From positions 1-53,620 of the forward strand of contig JANXYN010000172.1 of assembly GCA_025356035.1 (NCBI GenBank): a DNA stretch of 53,620 nt, read 5' to 3'. This DNA comes from Geobacteraceae bacterium (lineage in GTDB: Bacteria > Desulfobacterota > Desulfuromonadia > Geobacterales > Geobacteraceae). The notes beneath the pieces are model-generated. The model made no database searches and was not told where the DNA came from. It saw nothing but the letters and a program-made list of their open reading frames with translations. Shown piece after piece: positions 1 to 8,762 of the stretch; within the stretch, counting starts at the first letter, position 1, and the number at the start of each line of letters is the position of its first letter. A program made the position numbers and the translations under genes.

Positions 1-2
1 CC

Positions 3-629
3 CACGACCAGACCTGGTTGGGGGATATCACCAAGTTGTTGGGACCGCAGAAGTGGAGCTACTTCTACCTCTATGTGATCCTCGACATCTTCAGCCGCTA
101 TGTGGTGGGCTGGATGGTTGCCACCTGCGAATCAGCGGTACTGGCCGAACGGTTGATCAGGGAAACCTGTGAGAAACAGGGCATTCAGAAGGGTCAGTTG
201 ACGATTCACGCCGACCGCGGCTCTTCCATGAAGTCTAAGCCAGTAGCCTTCCTTTTGTCCGATCTGGGAATCACCAAAACCCATTCAAGGCCCTACACCA
301 GCGACGACAACCCTTATTCGGAAGCCCAATTCAAGACCCTGAAATATCGCCCCGACTTCCCGGGCCGGTTCGGCAGCATTCAGGATGCCCGGCAGTTTTG
401 CCAGACGTTCTTCCTCTGGTACAACAAGGAACACCGGCATACCGGCATCAGCCTGCTGACGCCAGAGGTCGTCCATTACGGTAGAGCTGAATCAGTAATC
501 AAAGAACGGCAACAGGTATTGAGTGCAGCCTATGCGGCGCATCCGGAACGATTCGTCAAGAAAATGCCAGCGCCACAACCGTTACCAGAAGCAGCATGGA
601 TCAACCAGCCAAAGGCGGCAACGAGCTAA
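3..629 (+). CDS. IS3-family transposase OrfB, C-terminal part (cut by window start)
   Basis: This is the catalytic half of an insertion-sequence transposase of the IS3 (OrfB, retroviral-integrase-like) type. The frame is open from base 3, reading H-D-Q-T-W-L-G-D-I-T, so the start lies outside the window. The DDE residues are visible: Asp in WLGDIT, Asp in HADRGSS, and Glu in NPYSEAQFKTLKY about 35 residues later. The FLWYNKEHRHTGI stretch and the following TPEVVHYGR tail are typical of this family. No break is seen in the visible part. An IS3-like end may lie around 655-677 (TGTCTCAAAG followed by TCATTGACA). Whether a partner OrfA is present cannot be judged. The family call is firm; the subgroup is not. 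Confidence 0.88.
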   Translation, partial: HDQTWLGDITKLLGPQKWSYFYLYVILDIFSRYVVGWMVATCESAVLAERLIRETCEKQGIQKGQLTIHADRGSSMKSKPVAFLLSDLGITKTHSRPYTSDDNPYSEAQFKTLKYRPDFPGRFGSIQDARQFCQTFFLWYNKEHRHTGISLLTPEVVHYGRAESVIKERQQVLSAAYAAHPERFVKKMPAPQPLPEAAWINQPKAATS

Positions 630-709
630 AAGGCGCTACACTAAATTCGCAAGGTAAGTGTCTCAAAGTCATTGACAGATTCCGCAGATTCCGGATACCG
701 TTGTTGGAG

Positions 710-1675
710 TCAAGCAGTTTTTATGTTGTAAGCTGGGTCAAACGGTTTTCCGTTTTTGATGACGCCATAGATGATATGCACCAGCTTTTTCATGCAAGCG
801 CAGGCTATGATCATTCCGTTCTTTGATTTTGCTTTCAATCTGTCGTATAAGGCCTTTACGAATGGATTGCTCCGTATTGCCGAAAGGCTCGGCATGTAGA
901 GCACTTTTCGCAATCTTGCGCTGCCGGTCTTACAGAGAGCGGCCTTGCCTTTTACCGAGGTGCCGGAAGTATGCTCTTTCGGGGAAAGTCCCATAAAGGC
1001 AACCACCTGCTCGACAGTGTCGAATCCCTCAAAGCCATTGGCTTCAGAGAGGATGGCCTCAGCCGTGATATCACCTACGCCTGGAATGGTCTTAAGCAGG
1101 TCCCGTTTTTTCCGCAAGCCGTCATGCTTGTTGATATGTTCTTTGATAGCGGTGCTGATAAGTTCAATTTCTTCGTTCAGGAAAGCGATCACCTTCTGAA
1201 CGGACTCGTTAACTGAAGGGTCAGGACCACCAAGTCGATTGACTTCCTGAGTCCTAATATTGATTAGGGCATCCCGGCGGCGTCCAAGCATTCGCAGATG
1301 CTCGATTTCGGGAGGATCAGGTTGCCATGCTACTGGTTTATGGGCCTCACAGAAGCGGGCAATTAATTTGGCATCGGTCTTGTCATTCTTGGTACGCAGC
1401 AATTCAGATTCACCGAACGCCTTGATCCGGGCCGGATTAACGACGCTGACCTTATGCCCGGCCTCGAAGAGAAACCGGGCAAGAGCATCCCCATATGCAC
1501 CAGTAGCCTCCATGCAGGCGTGAAACGAGGCTACGTCATGCTGCTTCAGCCAAGCAGCAAGGGCTCCAAACCCAAGAGGTTTGTTCTCAAAGGACTTGGT
1601 TTTGTACTTACCGTTTCTGTAAAGGGCTACGTCGAACTTGTTTTTTGCCACATCAATACCGAGAATAGCTACCAT
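710..1675 (-). CDS. IS110-family transposase (DEDD, serine-dependent)
   Basis: A complete 321-residue IS110/IS1111-type transposase. The N-terminal RuvC-like DEDD domain shows GIDVAK (first Asp), MEATG (Glu) and KNDKTDAKL (two Asp) within the first 105 residues. A helical middle region leads to the C-terminal Transposase_20 domain with IPGVGDITAEAIL and CKTGSARLRKVLYM, whose serine is the expected nucleophile. The start is ATG at 1675 with an AAAGGAGA Shine-Dalgarno just upstream. Length is only slightly below the usual 330-400. The element sits directly beside the IS3 remnant, and the coding strand is opposite. The long structured region before the gene (1676 to about 1920) fits the family's non-coding end. 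It appears intact and possibly active. Confidence 0.93.
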   Translation of the reverse strand: MVAILGIDVAKNKFDVALYRNGKYKTKSFENKPLGFGALAAWLKQHDVASFHACMEATGAYGDALARFLFEAGHKVSVVNPARIKAFGESELLRTKNDKTDAKLIARFCEAHKPVAWQPDPPEIEHLRMLGRRRDALINIRTQEVNRLGGPDPSVNESVQKVIAFLNEEIELISTAIKEHINKHDGLRKKRDLLKTIPGVGDITAEAILSEANGFEGFDTVEQVVAFMGLSPKEHTSGTSVKGKAALCKTGSARLRKVLYMPSLSAIRSNPFVKALYDRLKAKSKNGMIIACACMKKLVHIIYGVIKNGKPFDPAYNIKTA

Positions 1676-1920
1676 TGGCTTCTCCTTTCGCTAGTGACGC
1701 GGAAGAAATTGACTTTGTTCCGATTACCCTTGCTTACACAAGCTCATCCTGAAAACAGGAGGCCTAAGATACCGTCCAAGCTTGGGAACAAAGTACATGG
1801 GAAAGGGATCTCATCTCCCCCACAGGTTCGAAACCTCGGGTTAGGAACAGATTCACCTTTCCCCATTACTCCAGCGTCCCGGAGTAAACTTGGTAACAGT
1901 TTAACAATATAAACTTCTAT
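1676..1920 (-). ncRNA. candidate IS110 bridge RNA / left-end non-coding region
   Basis: About 240 bases upstream of the IS110 transposase contain no gene but several short inverted repeats. Examples are TACTCC (1867-1872) with GGAGTA (1881-1886), AGGTT-cga-AACCT near 1828-1840, CCAAGCTTGG near 1779, and GGGA/TCCC around 1806. IS110-group elements are known to encode a structured guide (bridge/seek) RNA in the non-coding end next to the transposase start, transcribed in the transposase direction. Placement and hairpin density fit that. The exact RNA ends, the two guide loops and the element boundary cannot be fixed from one copy. Confidence 0.4.
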
Positions 1921-1937
1921 GTATAGTACAAGGGTTA

Positions 1938-1989
1938 GGGAGGGGGAAAATTAAGCATATTTTCTCAGCAACCGCTGATCCCCCCTCCC
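1938..1989. repeat. G-rich/C-rich inverted repeat upstream of the protease gene
   Basis: GGGAGGGGG at 1938-1946 is matched exactly by CCCCCTCCC at 1981-1989, with 34 bases between. The arms are purine/pyrimidine-biased. It lies between the IS110 end and the 2077 gene, and could be a hairpin or part of the insertion boundary. No T-tract follows, so a terminator role is doubtful. Confidence 0.5.
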
Positions 1990-2076
1990 CCCGCTTGGGG
2001 AAGGAGTTAGTTTTGTCCAGTTGGCTGAAGCATAGCGCTAATCGGAATCCAATTTGCCACTAAGAGGAGGACGGCG

Positions 2077-2997
2077 ATGACCGGTCCTGACCATCCTGAC
2101 AACAGCGCCCAGCTGGAGCCCCAATACGCTTTGCCTGATTATGTATCGCCTGATTTTCAACAGGGTTCGACACAACAACAGACAGAGCTAGTGCCGCCAG
2201 AGCCGAAAAAACAATGGCTGCAAAAATTGGGGCCCGTCGGTGTTGCCCTCGCGTTCGCCTTTGGCAAGCTTAAATGGCTGCTGCTCATCCTGAAAGTGAC
2301 CAAGCTCGGGACCCTCATCACCATGCTGCTCGCCATCTGGGCTTATGCGATGCTGTGGGGAGCCCCCTTTGCCATAGGTTTTGTCCTGCTGATCTTTGTC
2401 CACGAGATGGGCCACGCCCTGATGCTTCGCCAGCAGGGGATTCCTGCCGGCGCACCGGTATTCATCCCGTTTGTCGGCGCGTTTATCGCCATGAAGGGGC
2501 AGCCGCGCGACGCCTATGTCGAAGCGCTGGTCGGTATCGGCGGCCCCGCCCTCGGCGCGCTGGCAGCCCTGGTTTGTCTTGTTATCGGCTATGGAACCGG
2601 CTCCCTGATCTGGTTTGCGTTGGCTTCTTCCGGATTTTTTCTCAACCTGTTCAACATGCTGCCGGTCAGCCCCCTGGACGGTGGCCGGATAACCGGAGTA
2701 ATCAGTCGCTGGCTCTGGCTCCCCGGCTATTTGGTTGGGATTGCGGTCCTGTTCGTCAATTTCTCGCCGATCTTGGTCCTCATCCTGATCCTTGGCCTGG
2801 TGAACCTCTGGGGCCTGCGCAAAAACAGGGACCCGGCATATTACCAAGTCCCTGCTCCAAGGCGCATAGCCATGGGTGTCGCATTTTTCGGGCTGCTGGC
2901 GCTGCTTACACTCGGCATGTGGCTGGCAGACTCCCCCTTGAAGGCCCTACACAATAAGGCTCAGGAATCGGGGGTCAGCGGCGCACACCGGTCATGA
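2077..2997 (+). CDS. site-2 protease (M50)-type membrane metallopeptidase
   Basis: A 306-residue integral membrane protein with the M50 metalloprotease signature. The zinc motif HEMGHALML follows a hydrophobic segment at about residue 110. The second motif, NMLPVSPLDGGRI (Asp as the third zinc ligand), lies near residue 205. Several hydrophobic stretches before, between and after these fit a multi-pass protease. The first about 55 residues are hydrophilic and proline/glutamine-rich. AGGAGG precedes the ATG by about 8 bases. Family members cleave membrane-embedded substrates, but many short stand-alone versions have no known substrate. It is a single gene, convergent with the thioesterase gene, so context gives no target. 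Confidence 0.85.
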   Translation: MTGPDHPDNSAQLEPQYALPDYVSPDFQQGSTQQQTELVPPEPKKQWLQKLGPVGVALAFAFGKLKWLLLILKVTKLGTLITMLLAIWAYAMLWGAPFAIGFVLLIFVHEMGHALMLRQQGIPAGAPVFIPFVGAFIAMKGQPRDAYVEALVGIGGPALGALAALVCLVIGYGTGSLIWFALASSGFFLNLFNMLPVSPLDGGRITGVISRWLWLPGYLVGIAVLFVNFSPILVLILILGLVNLWGLRKNRDPAYYQVPAPRRIAMGVAFFGLLALLTLGMWLADSPLKALHNKAQESGVSGAHRS

Positions 2998-3042
2998 AGC
3001 TTTGGCCGACAGTTAGAGCTTCACGATTTACTGATGACCCAC

Positions 3043-3435
3043 TCACGGCTGTTCAGCCCGGATTACCTGGAGCAGTTCCTCCGGTAGCCGCTTGGGCTTC
3101 ATTCCCGGCCCGACGCAGACCAGTGTCACCCTCCCGTCGGCCAGCACCTTGCCATCAATGTCGCGCAGCACCTGCTGCCCTAGGGTAAAAGAGGTCTTCC
3201 CCACTTCCAGCACCTCGGTTGCCACCCGCAGCAAATCGTCAAGAACTGCCGGCGCCCGGTAGTCGATCTCCAGCCGCACCACCGGAAAGATGTAGCCCCG
3301 CTCGTGCAGGTCCCTCACCGACAGACCCAGCTCCCGCAAGAATTCGGTCCGGCCCCGCTCGAAGTAGCCGAGATAATTGGCATGGTAGACCACCCCGCCG
3401 GCGTCGGTGTCCTCATAATATACTCGCATATCCAT
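3043..3435 (-). CDS. ybgC: YbgC-like acyl-CoA thioesterase (hot-dog fold)
   Basis: A small 4-hydroxybenzoyl-CoA-thioesterase-type hydrolase. The catalytic loop reads YYEDTDAGGVVYHANYLGYFERGR near the N-terminus, the classic YbgC pattern with an Asp in DTDAGG. It would hydrolyse acyl-CoA or acyl-ACP thioesters in the cytoplasm. In many Gram-negatives the gene sits with tol-pal, but not here. The ATG at 3435 (M-D-M-R-V) is preferred because GGAGGA lies 6-7 bases upstream. A GTG at 3453 would extend it by 6 residues but would bury that ribosome site. It is separated from the upstream lipoprotein gene by a strong hairpin terminator, so it probably has its own promoter. Confidence 0.88.
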   Translation of the reverse strand: MDMRVYYEDTDAGGVVYHANYLGYFERGRTEFLRELGLSVRDLHERGYIFPVVRLEIDYRAPAVLDDLLRVATEVLEVGKTSFTLGQQVLRDIDGKVLADGRVTLVCVGPGMKPKRLPEELLQVIRAEQP

Positions 3436-3476
3436 CGTTCCTCCGCATCTCACAATTTAGTAGTAGTCGCGAAAAT

Positions 3477-3501
3477 AAAAAGAGGCGGCACGCCTCTTTT
3501 T
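3477..3501. terminator. intrinsic terminator after the glycine-zipper lipoprotein
   Basis: AAAAAGAGGCG (3477-3487), a GCA loop, then CGCCTCTTTTT (3491-3501) form a perfect 11-bp stem ending in a U-tract when read on either strand. It lies just after the stop of the minus-strand lipoprotein gene (3524) and before ybgC. Confidence 0.85.
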
Positions 3502-3523
3502 AACCTACCGATACAAGTTATAG

Positions 3524-4249
3524 CTAAAACTTCAGTTCAATCATACGTACTTTGCCGGTTTCCTTTTCCCGGAACTGCAGCCGCAGTCCCTTGGCTGAGG
3601 TCGCCTCAGCCGGGAAGAAGAGGAAGCCATTGGCAATATACTCGTCAGGAATCACCTTCCCTTCGAGCCCTTTATTCCTGATATCGTCGGTTATCCGGTA
3701 CTCCCGTTCCGGAGATGTCCCTTCCTTGACCCCGCCGATAATTGCTCCGCCCGCAGCACCAGCTGCGCCCCCCTTCAATGCCGCTTCGCCGACACTATGC
3801 CCGGAAACGATGCCGATTGCCGCGCCAAGGATTGTCCCACCAACGACGCCGAGTACGGCCCCCTTACCAGCCCCCTGCCCCAGAAAAGCAGCCATCTGCG
3901 TCGATTGTTCCACCCGGTCAACCGCAGTATTGGTGGGGATGGTGTTCCAGTAGCGGTTGTCGCTATCCACCAGGAACGTCTGTGCAGGCACCAGCTCCAG
4001 GTTGTTGCCACTCTTGTTGTCCAGCACTAACTGCACCGGCAGCAGACCCGCCCCTTTGATATCAAAACCAAAGGCCTTTTCCGCTGCATCTTTTTCTGCG
4101 TACGCCTCACCACCGATGGTTACGCCAGCTACCACCTGCTTGTTCGGGTAGGCCTCTGCCGGCCTGAAACCGACAAACTGGGTCTTGTAGGCGGTACAGC
4201 CCGAAAGAAAGAACAGTGGCAGGATAATGACTGCAATAATTCTACGCAT
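3524..4249 (-). CDS. glycine-zipper outer-membrane-type lipoprotein, function unknown
   Basis: A 241-residue predicted lipoprotein. The signal sequence MRRIIAVIILPLFFLSGC ends in a clear lipobox (LSGC), placing Cys18 as the lipidated residue. Residues about 125-170 are a Gly/Ala-rich double glycine zipper (GKGAVLGVVGGTILGAAIGIVSG and a second GGAAGAAGGAIIGG block), which usually packs in or against a membrane. The region after the lipobox and the C-terminal part look like soluble beta-rich sequence. AGGAGG precedes the ATG. No specific function is recognised. A terminator follows and about 450 bases without a gene precede it, so it is probably monocistronic. Confidence 0.8.
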   Translation of the reverse strand: MRRIIAVIILPLFFLSGCTAYKTQFVGFRPAEAYPNKQVVAGVTIGGEAYAEKDAAEKAFGFDIKGAGLLPVQLVLDNKSGNNLELVPAQTFLVDSDNRYWNTIPTNTAVDRVEQSTQMAAFLGQGAGKGAVLGVVGGTILGAAIGIVSGHSVGEAALKGGAAGAAGGAIIGGVKEGTSPEREYRITDDIRNKGLEGKVIPDEYIANGFLFFPAEATSAKGLRLQFREKETGKVRMIELKF

Positions 4250-4699
4250 TGGGTTGCCTCCTATGCCACTAAGAGCTTAAATGATTATCTTCAGCATACC
4301 ATTCGCCAGCATTTGTGCAAGCCAGGGGGAAGATACCAGCAGGTGAGTTGAGCCACGCAACTTTTGCAGCTTGCCGGCAATTTCCAGGATTGGACGTCAG
4401 GATTTTCAGGGGAAAAAGGTGCAGATAGTTGCTTCTTTCGAGCTCCGGAAGGGCAAAGCAGAAAGATGCCGATAGGCATCCAGCGGCGGCCAAAATATAT
4501 TGTAGTTACGGGCGGTTACAGCAGGGGCGCAAATCCCCTATCCTGTAAGACTTTTCACCCCGGTCAAACCCTAAGCCAGCTTTTCGCCGCCACGGTGATT
4601 CAGCGGCAAATCTGGCCAATTCAGGACAACTTTCGCTTTCCGCCTAATTTCTTCTCAACCTAGTGCTACTCCCTACTAAATCTGGGCCCGTAACGACTA
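4250..4699. other. 450-base stretch without a convincing gene
   Basis: This gap between rsmG and the lipoprotein gene has only weak ORFs with poor starts and no family resemblance. It must hold the promoter of the minus-strand lipoprotein. A small perfect hairpin, GATGCC-gata-GGCATC (4465-4480), is present, and GGGG-cgcaaat-CCCC lies near 4535-4549. A c-di-GMP (GEMM) riboswitch was considered and not supported. Confidence 0.5.
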
Positions 4700-5368
4700 C
4701 TATTCACCTAACATGCCCTGCTTTCCCAGCACCACCAGACACCTGGCGTCGCCACTCAAGGGGAGCTTGAATTCCTTTGCCTGCAGTACCCTGATCCCCA
4801 TTGCCAGCAACCCAGGTTCTGCTGCGACCGCCTCTTCCGCGCCTCTGCTTCCCTTCATGGCAATGATCCGTCCATCTTCCTTGAGCAGCGGCAGGGCCAG
4901 CCGGACAAAACTGGCGAGATCGGCAAAGGCCCGAGAGACCACCCAGTCAAAGTGACCCGAGTAGTCCTGCACCAACCTTTCCCCCCGTTCATGGATTGCG
5001 GTAAACCCCTGCAGGGCAAGCAGCCGCCCCATGTGCCGCTGAAACATGATCTTTTTCGCCACGGCATCCACCGACACCACCTCAAGCTCCGCCAGCACTA
5101 TCTTCAGAGGCAGCGCAGGAAAACCCCCTCCCGAGCCGAGATCCAGCAGCCGTCCGGTCTCGCCAATCACCTGCCGCAGGGTGAGGGAATCGAGGAAGTG
5201 CTTGACCACTATCTGCTCATCGGCGGTGACCGCCGTGAGGTTGATTTTGTTATTCCACTTTTGCAGCTCATTGGCAAGGGTGCGGAATTTATGAAGCTGA
5301 AGCTCCGTCAGGGGTACTCCAAGCTCCGCCGCCCCCTTTGCCAAAAGTTCCGTCGCTTTACTGGTCAT
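4700..5368 (-). CDS. rsmG: 16S rRNA (guanine-527-N7)-methyltransferase RsmG
   Basis: RsmG (GidB) methylates N7 of G527 in 16S rRNA using S-adenosylmethionine. The 222-residue length is normal. The sequence shows NLTA at 43-46, HFLDS at 57-61 and the SAM-binding LLDLGSGGGFPALPLKI at about 74-90, then the VSVDAVAKKIMF motif. The ATG overlaps the mnmG stop by 4 bases (ATGA), so the two are translationally coupled at the end of the rpmH-to-rsmG operon. Loss of rsmG gives low-level streptomycin resistance in other bacteria. parA/parB, common next genes in this cluster, do not follow. Confidence 0.96.
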   Translation of the reverse strand: MTSKATELLAKGAAELGVPLTELQLHKFRTLANELQKWNNKINLTAVTADEQIVVKHFLDSLTLRQVIGETGRLLDLGSGGGFPALPLKIVLAELEVVSVDAVAKKIMFQRHMGRLLALQGFTAIHERGERLVQDYSGHFDWVVSRAFADLASFVRLALPLLKEDGRIIAMKGSRGAEEAVAAEPGLLAMGIRVLQAKEFKLPLSGDARCLVVLGKQGMLGE

Positions 5369-7239
5369 CGGGCGGCCCGCATCTTCAAGGCGATCGAGAG
5401 GACCGTGATCGCTGCCGGCGTCATCCCAGCAATGCGTGAGGCCTGGCCTAGGGTATCGGGTCTGAATTTCTGCAGTTTTTCCCGCACCTCGGCGGTAAGC
5501 CCCGCCAGTTCCTGGTAATCAAGATCTTGGGGGATCCTAGCGGATTCCAGTTTTTTCGACCGTTCCACCTGCTCCACCTGCCGCTCGATGTAGCCCCGGT
5601 ATTTGATCTGGATCTCCACCTGCTCGCTCACCACCGCCGGAACCTCCTCGGCCTGTCGGTCAATGCGGGCCAGATCCGCGTAGGTAAAATCAGGGCGCCT
5701 TAACAGCTGCTCCAGGGTCAATGCATTCTGCAGACCGGCCAGGTCATACTGTTCTACCAACCACGGATCGAGCGCCGACGGGAGCACTTTTTCCCGCTGA
5801 ACCCGGGCGAGTTCATCCTGAATCCGCGTCAGCTTAGTCAAAAACTGGCGATACTCCGTCTCTGGAAGCAGGCCAGCCTCGTACCCCTTTTCCCGCAACC
5901 GGATATCGGCGTTGTCTTCTCGCAGCAGTAACCGGTATTCGGCCCGGGAGGTAAACATTCGATACGGTTCCTTGGTCCCCAAAGTCACCAGGTCGTCAAT
6001 CATCACCCCGATATATGCCTCACTGCGGCCAAACACCAGCGGCTCCCGATCTTTGGTCCGAAGCGCGGCATTGATGCCGGCCATCAGTCCCTGGGCAGCA
6101 GCCTCCTCATAACCGGAAGTGCCGTTGATCTGCCCGGCATGGTAGAGGTTGCGGACCAGCTTGGTCTCCAGGGAGGCGTGGAGCTGAATCGGATCAACAT
6201 AATCATACTCGATGGCATAGGCGGGACGCATGATCTCCACCTGTTCCAACCCTGCAATGGAGCGATAAAAGGCGATCTGCACATCGATCGGCAGCGACGT
6301 CGACAGGCCGCTCGGGTAGACCTCCACCGTGTCCCGCCCCTCTGGCTCAATAAAGGTCTGATGCCGTTCCTTGTCGGGAAAGCGGACCACCTTATCCTCG
6401 ATGGAGGGGCAGTATCGTGGGCCGACCCCCTCAATCACCCCGGAATAGAGCGGTGAACGGTCCAGCCCGGCGCGGATTATCGCGTGACTTCGTTCGTTGG
6501 TATAGGCGATGTGGCAGGGGACCTGGGGCTGTTCGATCGCTACAGTGGAAAAGGAAAAGGGAATCGGCGGATCGTCGCCATACTGGGGTTCCAGTCTACT
6601 GAAATCAATTGACCGGCCATCAAGCCGTGCCGGCGTGCCGGTCTTCAGTCGCCCGACAGCAAACCCCAACTGGGCCAGATGTTCGGACAGGCCAATAGAC
6701 GGGAGATCGCCGGCCCTGCCACCAGGGTAGTTAGTCAACCCTATATGGATCAAGCCACGCATGAACGTGCCGGTGGTCAGGATCACCGTGTTGCCGCGGT
6801 AGCCAATCCCGTTTTTGGTTGCCACCCCCAGCACGGTCCCTTCCTCCACATGAAGGGCGGTCACTTCCCCCTGCTTCAGATCGAGGCGATCCTGCTGTTC
6901 CAACACCAGCTTCATCCGCAACCGATACTGCTGCTTGTCGGCCTGGGCCCTGGACGCTCGCACTGCGGGACCCTTCTTGGTATTGAGGATGCGGAACTGA
7001 ATACCCGTGGCATCGATATTTTTCCCCATCTCCCCGCCCAGGGCATCTATCTCCTTGACCAGGTGTCCCTTAGCCAATCCGCCAATGGCAGGATTGCACG
7101 ACATAAGGGCAATGGCATCCAGGTTGATGGTCAGCAGCAGGGTCTGGCATCCCATCCGTGCCGAGGCCAACGCCGCTTCACACCCCGCATGGCCACCTCC
7201 CACAACTATGACATCATAATTCTTCTCATACACAAGCAC
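5365..7239 (-). CDS. mnmG: tRNA uridine-5-carboxymethylaminomethyl modification enzyme MnmG
   Basis: MnmG (GidA) is the FAD-dependent partner of MnmE. Together they install the carboxymethylaminomethyl or aminomethyl group on U34 of tRNAs reading NNA/NNG codons. At 624 residues it has the expected length. The FAD-binding GGGHAGCEAA motif is at 14-23, followed by NPAIGGLAKGHLVKEIDALGGEMG, and the C-terminal helical part ends in RIAGMTPAAITVLSIAL. The start chosen is GTG at 7239 with GAGG about 9 bases upstream; a GTG at 7233 is an alternative. mnmE lies immediately upstream with about 120 bases between. Confidence 0.96.
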   Translation of the reverse strand: MLVYEKNYDVIVVGGGHAGCEAALASARMGCQTLLLTINLDAIALMSCNPAIGGLAKGHLVKEIDALGGEMGKNIDATGIQFRILNTKKGPAVRASRAQADKQQYRLRMKLVLEQQDRLDLKQGEVTALHVEEGTVLGVATKNGIGYRGNTVILTTGTFMRGLIHIGLTNYPGGRAGDLPSIGLSEHLAQLGFAVGRLKTGTPARLDGRSIDFSRLEPQYGDDPPIPFSFSTVAIEQPQVPCHIAYTNERSHAIIRAGLDRSPLYSGVIEGVGPRYCPSIEDKVVRFPDKERHQTFIEPEGRDTVEVYPSGLSTSLPIDVQIAFYRSIAGLEQVEIMRPAYAIEYDYVDPIQLHASLETKLVRNLYHAGQINGTSGYEEAAAQGLMAGINAALRTKDREPLVFGRSEAYIGVMIDDLVTLGTKEPYRMFTSRAEYRLLLREDNADIRLREKGYEAGLLPETEYRQFLTKLTRIQDELARVQREKVLPSALDPWLVEQYDLAGLQNALTLEQLLRRPDFTYADLARIDRQAEEVPAVVSEQVEIQIKYRGYIERQVEQVERSKKLESARIPQDLDYQELAGLTAEVREKLQKFRPDTLGQASRIAGMTPAAITVLSIALKMRAAR

Positions 7240-7362
7240 GCCAACACCTCACTCAACGCCCACCGCAGCCATTGTTTCACAAACTACTTCAGTGGATACT
7301 GTATACCGCCATATTCATCTTTATATTTAGATGGTTAGCGATAATGTTTCACGTGAAACATT

Positions 7363-8733
7363 TTATTTGCCGATACAAAAACGCTGAAAAATCAGATCCA
7401 ACACCTCATCTGGCGTGGTATCGCCGATCACCTCGCCGAGAGCCCGCAGCGCCTCGTGAAGATCGACGGCCAACAGGTCGGAGCTGAGCTGTGCGGCAAT
7501 ATTACTCTGGAAGCCGAGCAGGACCCCTCTCGCCTTCAGCAGTGCATCACGATGCCGGGCTTGGGAGAGCGCCACCAGTTCGCGACGATCAACGGTGGTG
7601 CCATGGAGAAAGGTGGTAAAGATCATCTCCCGCAACGCGGCGATGCCGGCACCGGTCTGGGTTGAGATCGAAAGAACCGGAGCGGACGCTAGGGAGGTGG
7701 GGAGCTGCAACACCGGGGGGAGATCAGCCTTATTCGTAACCACAAGGAACCGATGGCTGGCGAGGGTCTCGGCAATCTGCCGATCCTCCTCATCGAAGGG
7801 CCGGGAAGCATCCAGCAGGAATAGGACCAGGTCAGCCAGGGGGATCTGTTCAATGGTGCGACGCACCCCCTCCTGTTCGACGATATCCTCCGAAGCGCGG
7901 ATCCCGGCCGTATCGAGCATCCTGACCGGCAAACCGTTGATGTTGACTATCTCCTCAATAATATCACGGGTAGTCCCGGGGACGGAAGTAACAATGACGC
8001 GCTGCTCTTGCAGTAAGGTGTTCAACAGACTTGACTTCCCAACGTTAGGCTTGCCGGCTATCAGCACCGCCACCCCCTCCCGCAGGACCCGCCCTTCATC
8101 GAAACCGGCCAGCAACGACTCGATCTGTGCCAGTGCCTTGCCGACAAACCGGCCAATCTCCTCACCGGCGGCCGCCCCCAGATCCTCTTCGGGGAAATCG
8201 ATATACGCCTCCACCAGCGCCAAACTATGCAGGACATCCTGCTTGACTGCCACTATCCGTTGCGATAGCAGGCCCTGCCGCTGATGCTGAGCCAAGGTCA
8301 AAGCTGCATCGGTCTTGCCACGAATGAGATCGATTACCGCCTCGGCCTGGAGCAGGTCGATGCGACCGTTGAGAAAGGCGCGCTGGGTAAATTCGCCGGG
8401 CTGGGCCAGCCTGGCTCCCGCCCCGATTGCCAGGGACAGGACTTTCTGCACCAGCAGATAGCCGCCATGACAATGGATCTCCGCAACATCCTCGCGAGTA
8501 TAGGAACGGGGGGCACGCATCACCACCAGCATCACCTCGTCGAACACCTCACCGGTGGCGGGCTCAACTATAGTGCCATAATAAAAACGGTGGCTCGATA
8601 AGCCACCGTTGCGGTTATTTCTGAATAGTTTTTCGGCGATGGCGACTGCCTGGCTGCCGCTCACCCGGATGATGCCGATGCCGCCTTCCCCTAAGGGGGT
8701 ACTGATTGCGGCGATGGTGTCATGAATATACAT
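7363..8733 (-). CDS. mnmE: tRNA modification GTPase MnmE
   Basis: MnmE (TrmE) is the GTPase half of the U34 modification complex. The 456 residues include the N-terminal tetrahydrofolate-binding domain (1 to about 118), the helical domain, and the inserted G domain. The latter shows GKPNVGKSS at 227-235, GTTRDIIEE at about 253, DTAG at 274-277 and TNKADLP. The C-terminus is the invariant CIGK, whose Cys is catalytically needed. The ribosome site before ATG 8733 is weak. yidC ends 30 bases upstream, without the jag gene often found between them. A perfect 10-bp inverted repeat lies within its early coding region (8586-8610). Confidence 0.96.
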   Translation of the reverse strand: MYIHDTIAAISTPLGEGGIGIIRVSGSQAVAIAEKLFRNNRNGGLSSHRFYYGTIVEPATGEVFDEVMLVVMRAPRSYTREDVAEIHCHGGYLLVQKVLSLAIGAGARLAQPGEFTQRAFLNGRIDLLQAEAVIDLIRGKTDAALTLAQHQRQGLLSQRIVAVKQDVLHSLALVEAYIDFPEEDLGAAAGEEIGRFVGKALAQIESLLAGFDEGRVLREGVAVLIAGKPNVGKSSLLNTLLQEQRVIVTSVPGTTRDIIEEIVNINGLPVRMLDTAGIRASEDIVEQEGVRRTIEQIPLADLVLFLLDASRPFDEEDRQIAETLASHRFLVVTNKADLPPVLQLPTSLASAPVLSISTQTGAGIAALREMIFTTFLHGTTVDRRELVALSQARHRDALLKARGVLLGFQSNIAAQLSSDLLAVDLHEALRALGEVIGDTTPDEVLDLIFQRFCIGK

Positions 8734-8762
8734 ATGTCTAATCTCGTAAGCGGGTTAGTCGG

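Noticed and set aside
1821-1845. tRNA T-arm-like GGTTCGAAACC in the IS110 region
   Set aside because: No acceptor, D or anticodon stems in register were found; taken as one of the short hairpins of the IS end.
4440-4560. c-di-GMP (GEMM) riboswitch suggested by GGGCAAAG and GGGGCGCAAA
   Set aside because: The spacing and the conserved second stem do not match the GEMM pattern, and no gene follows on that strand.
4364-4663. 99-residue plus-strand ORF between rsmG and the lipoprotein
   Set aside because: Poor start context, no family resemblance, amino-acid composition like a random frame.
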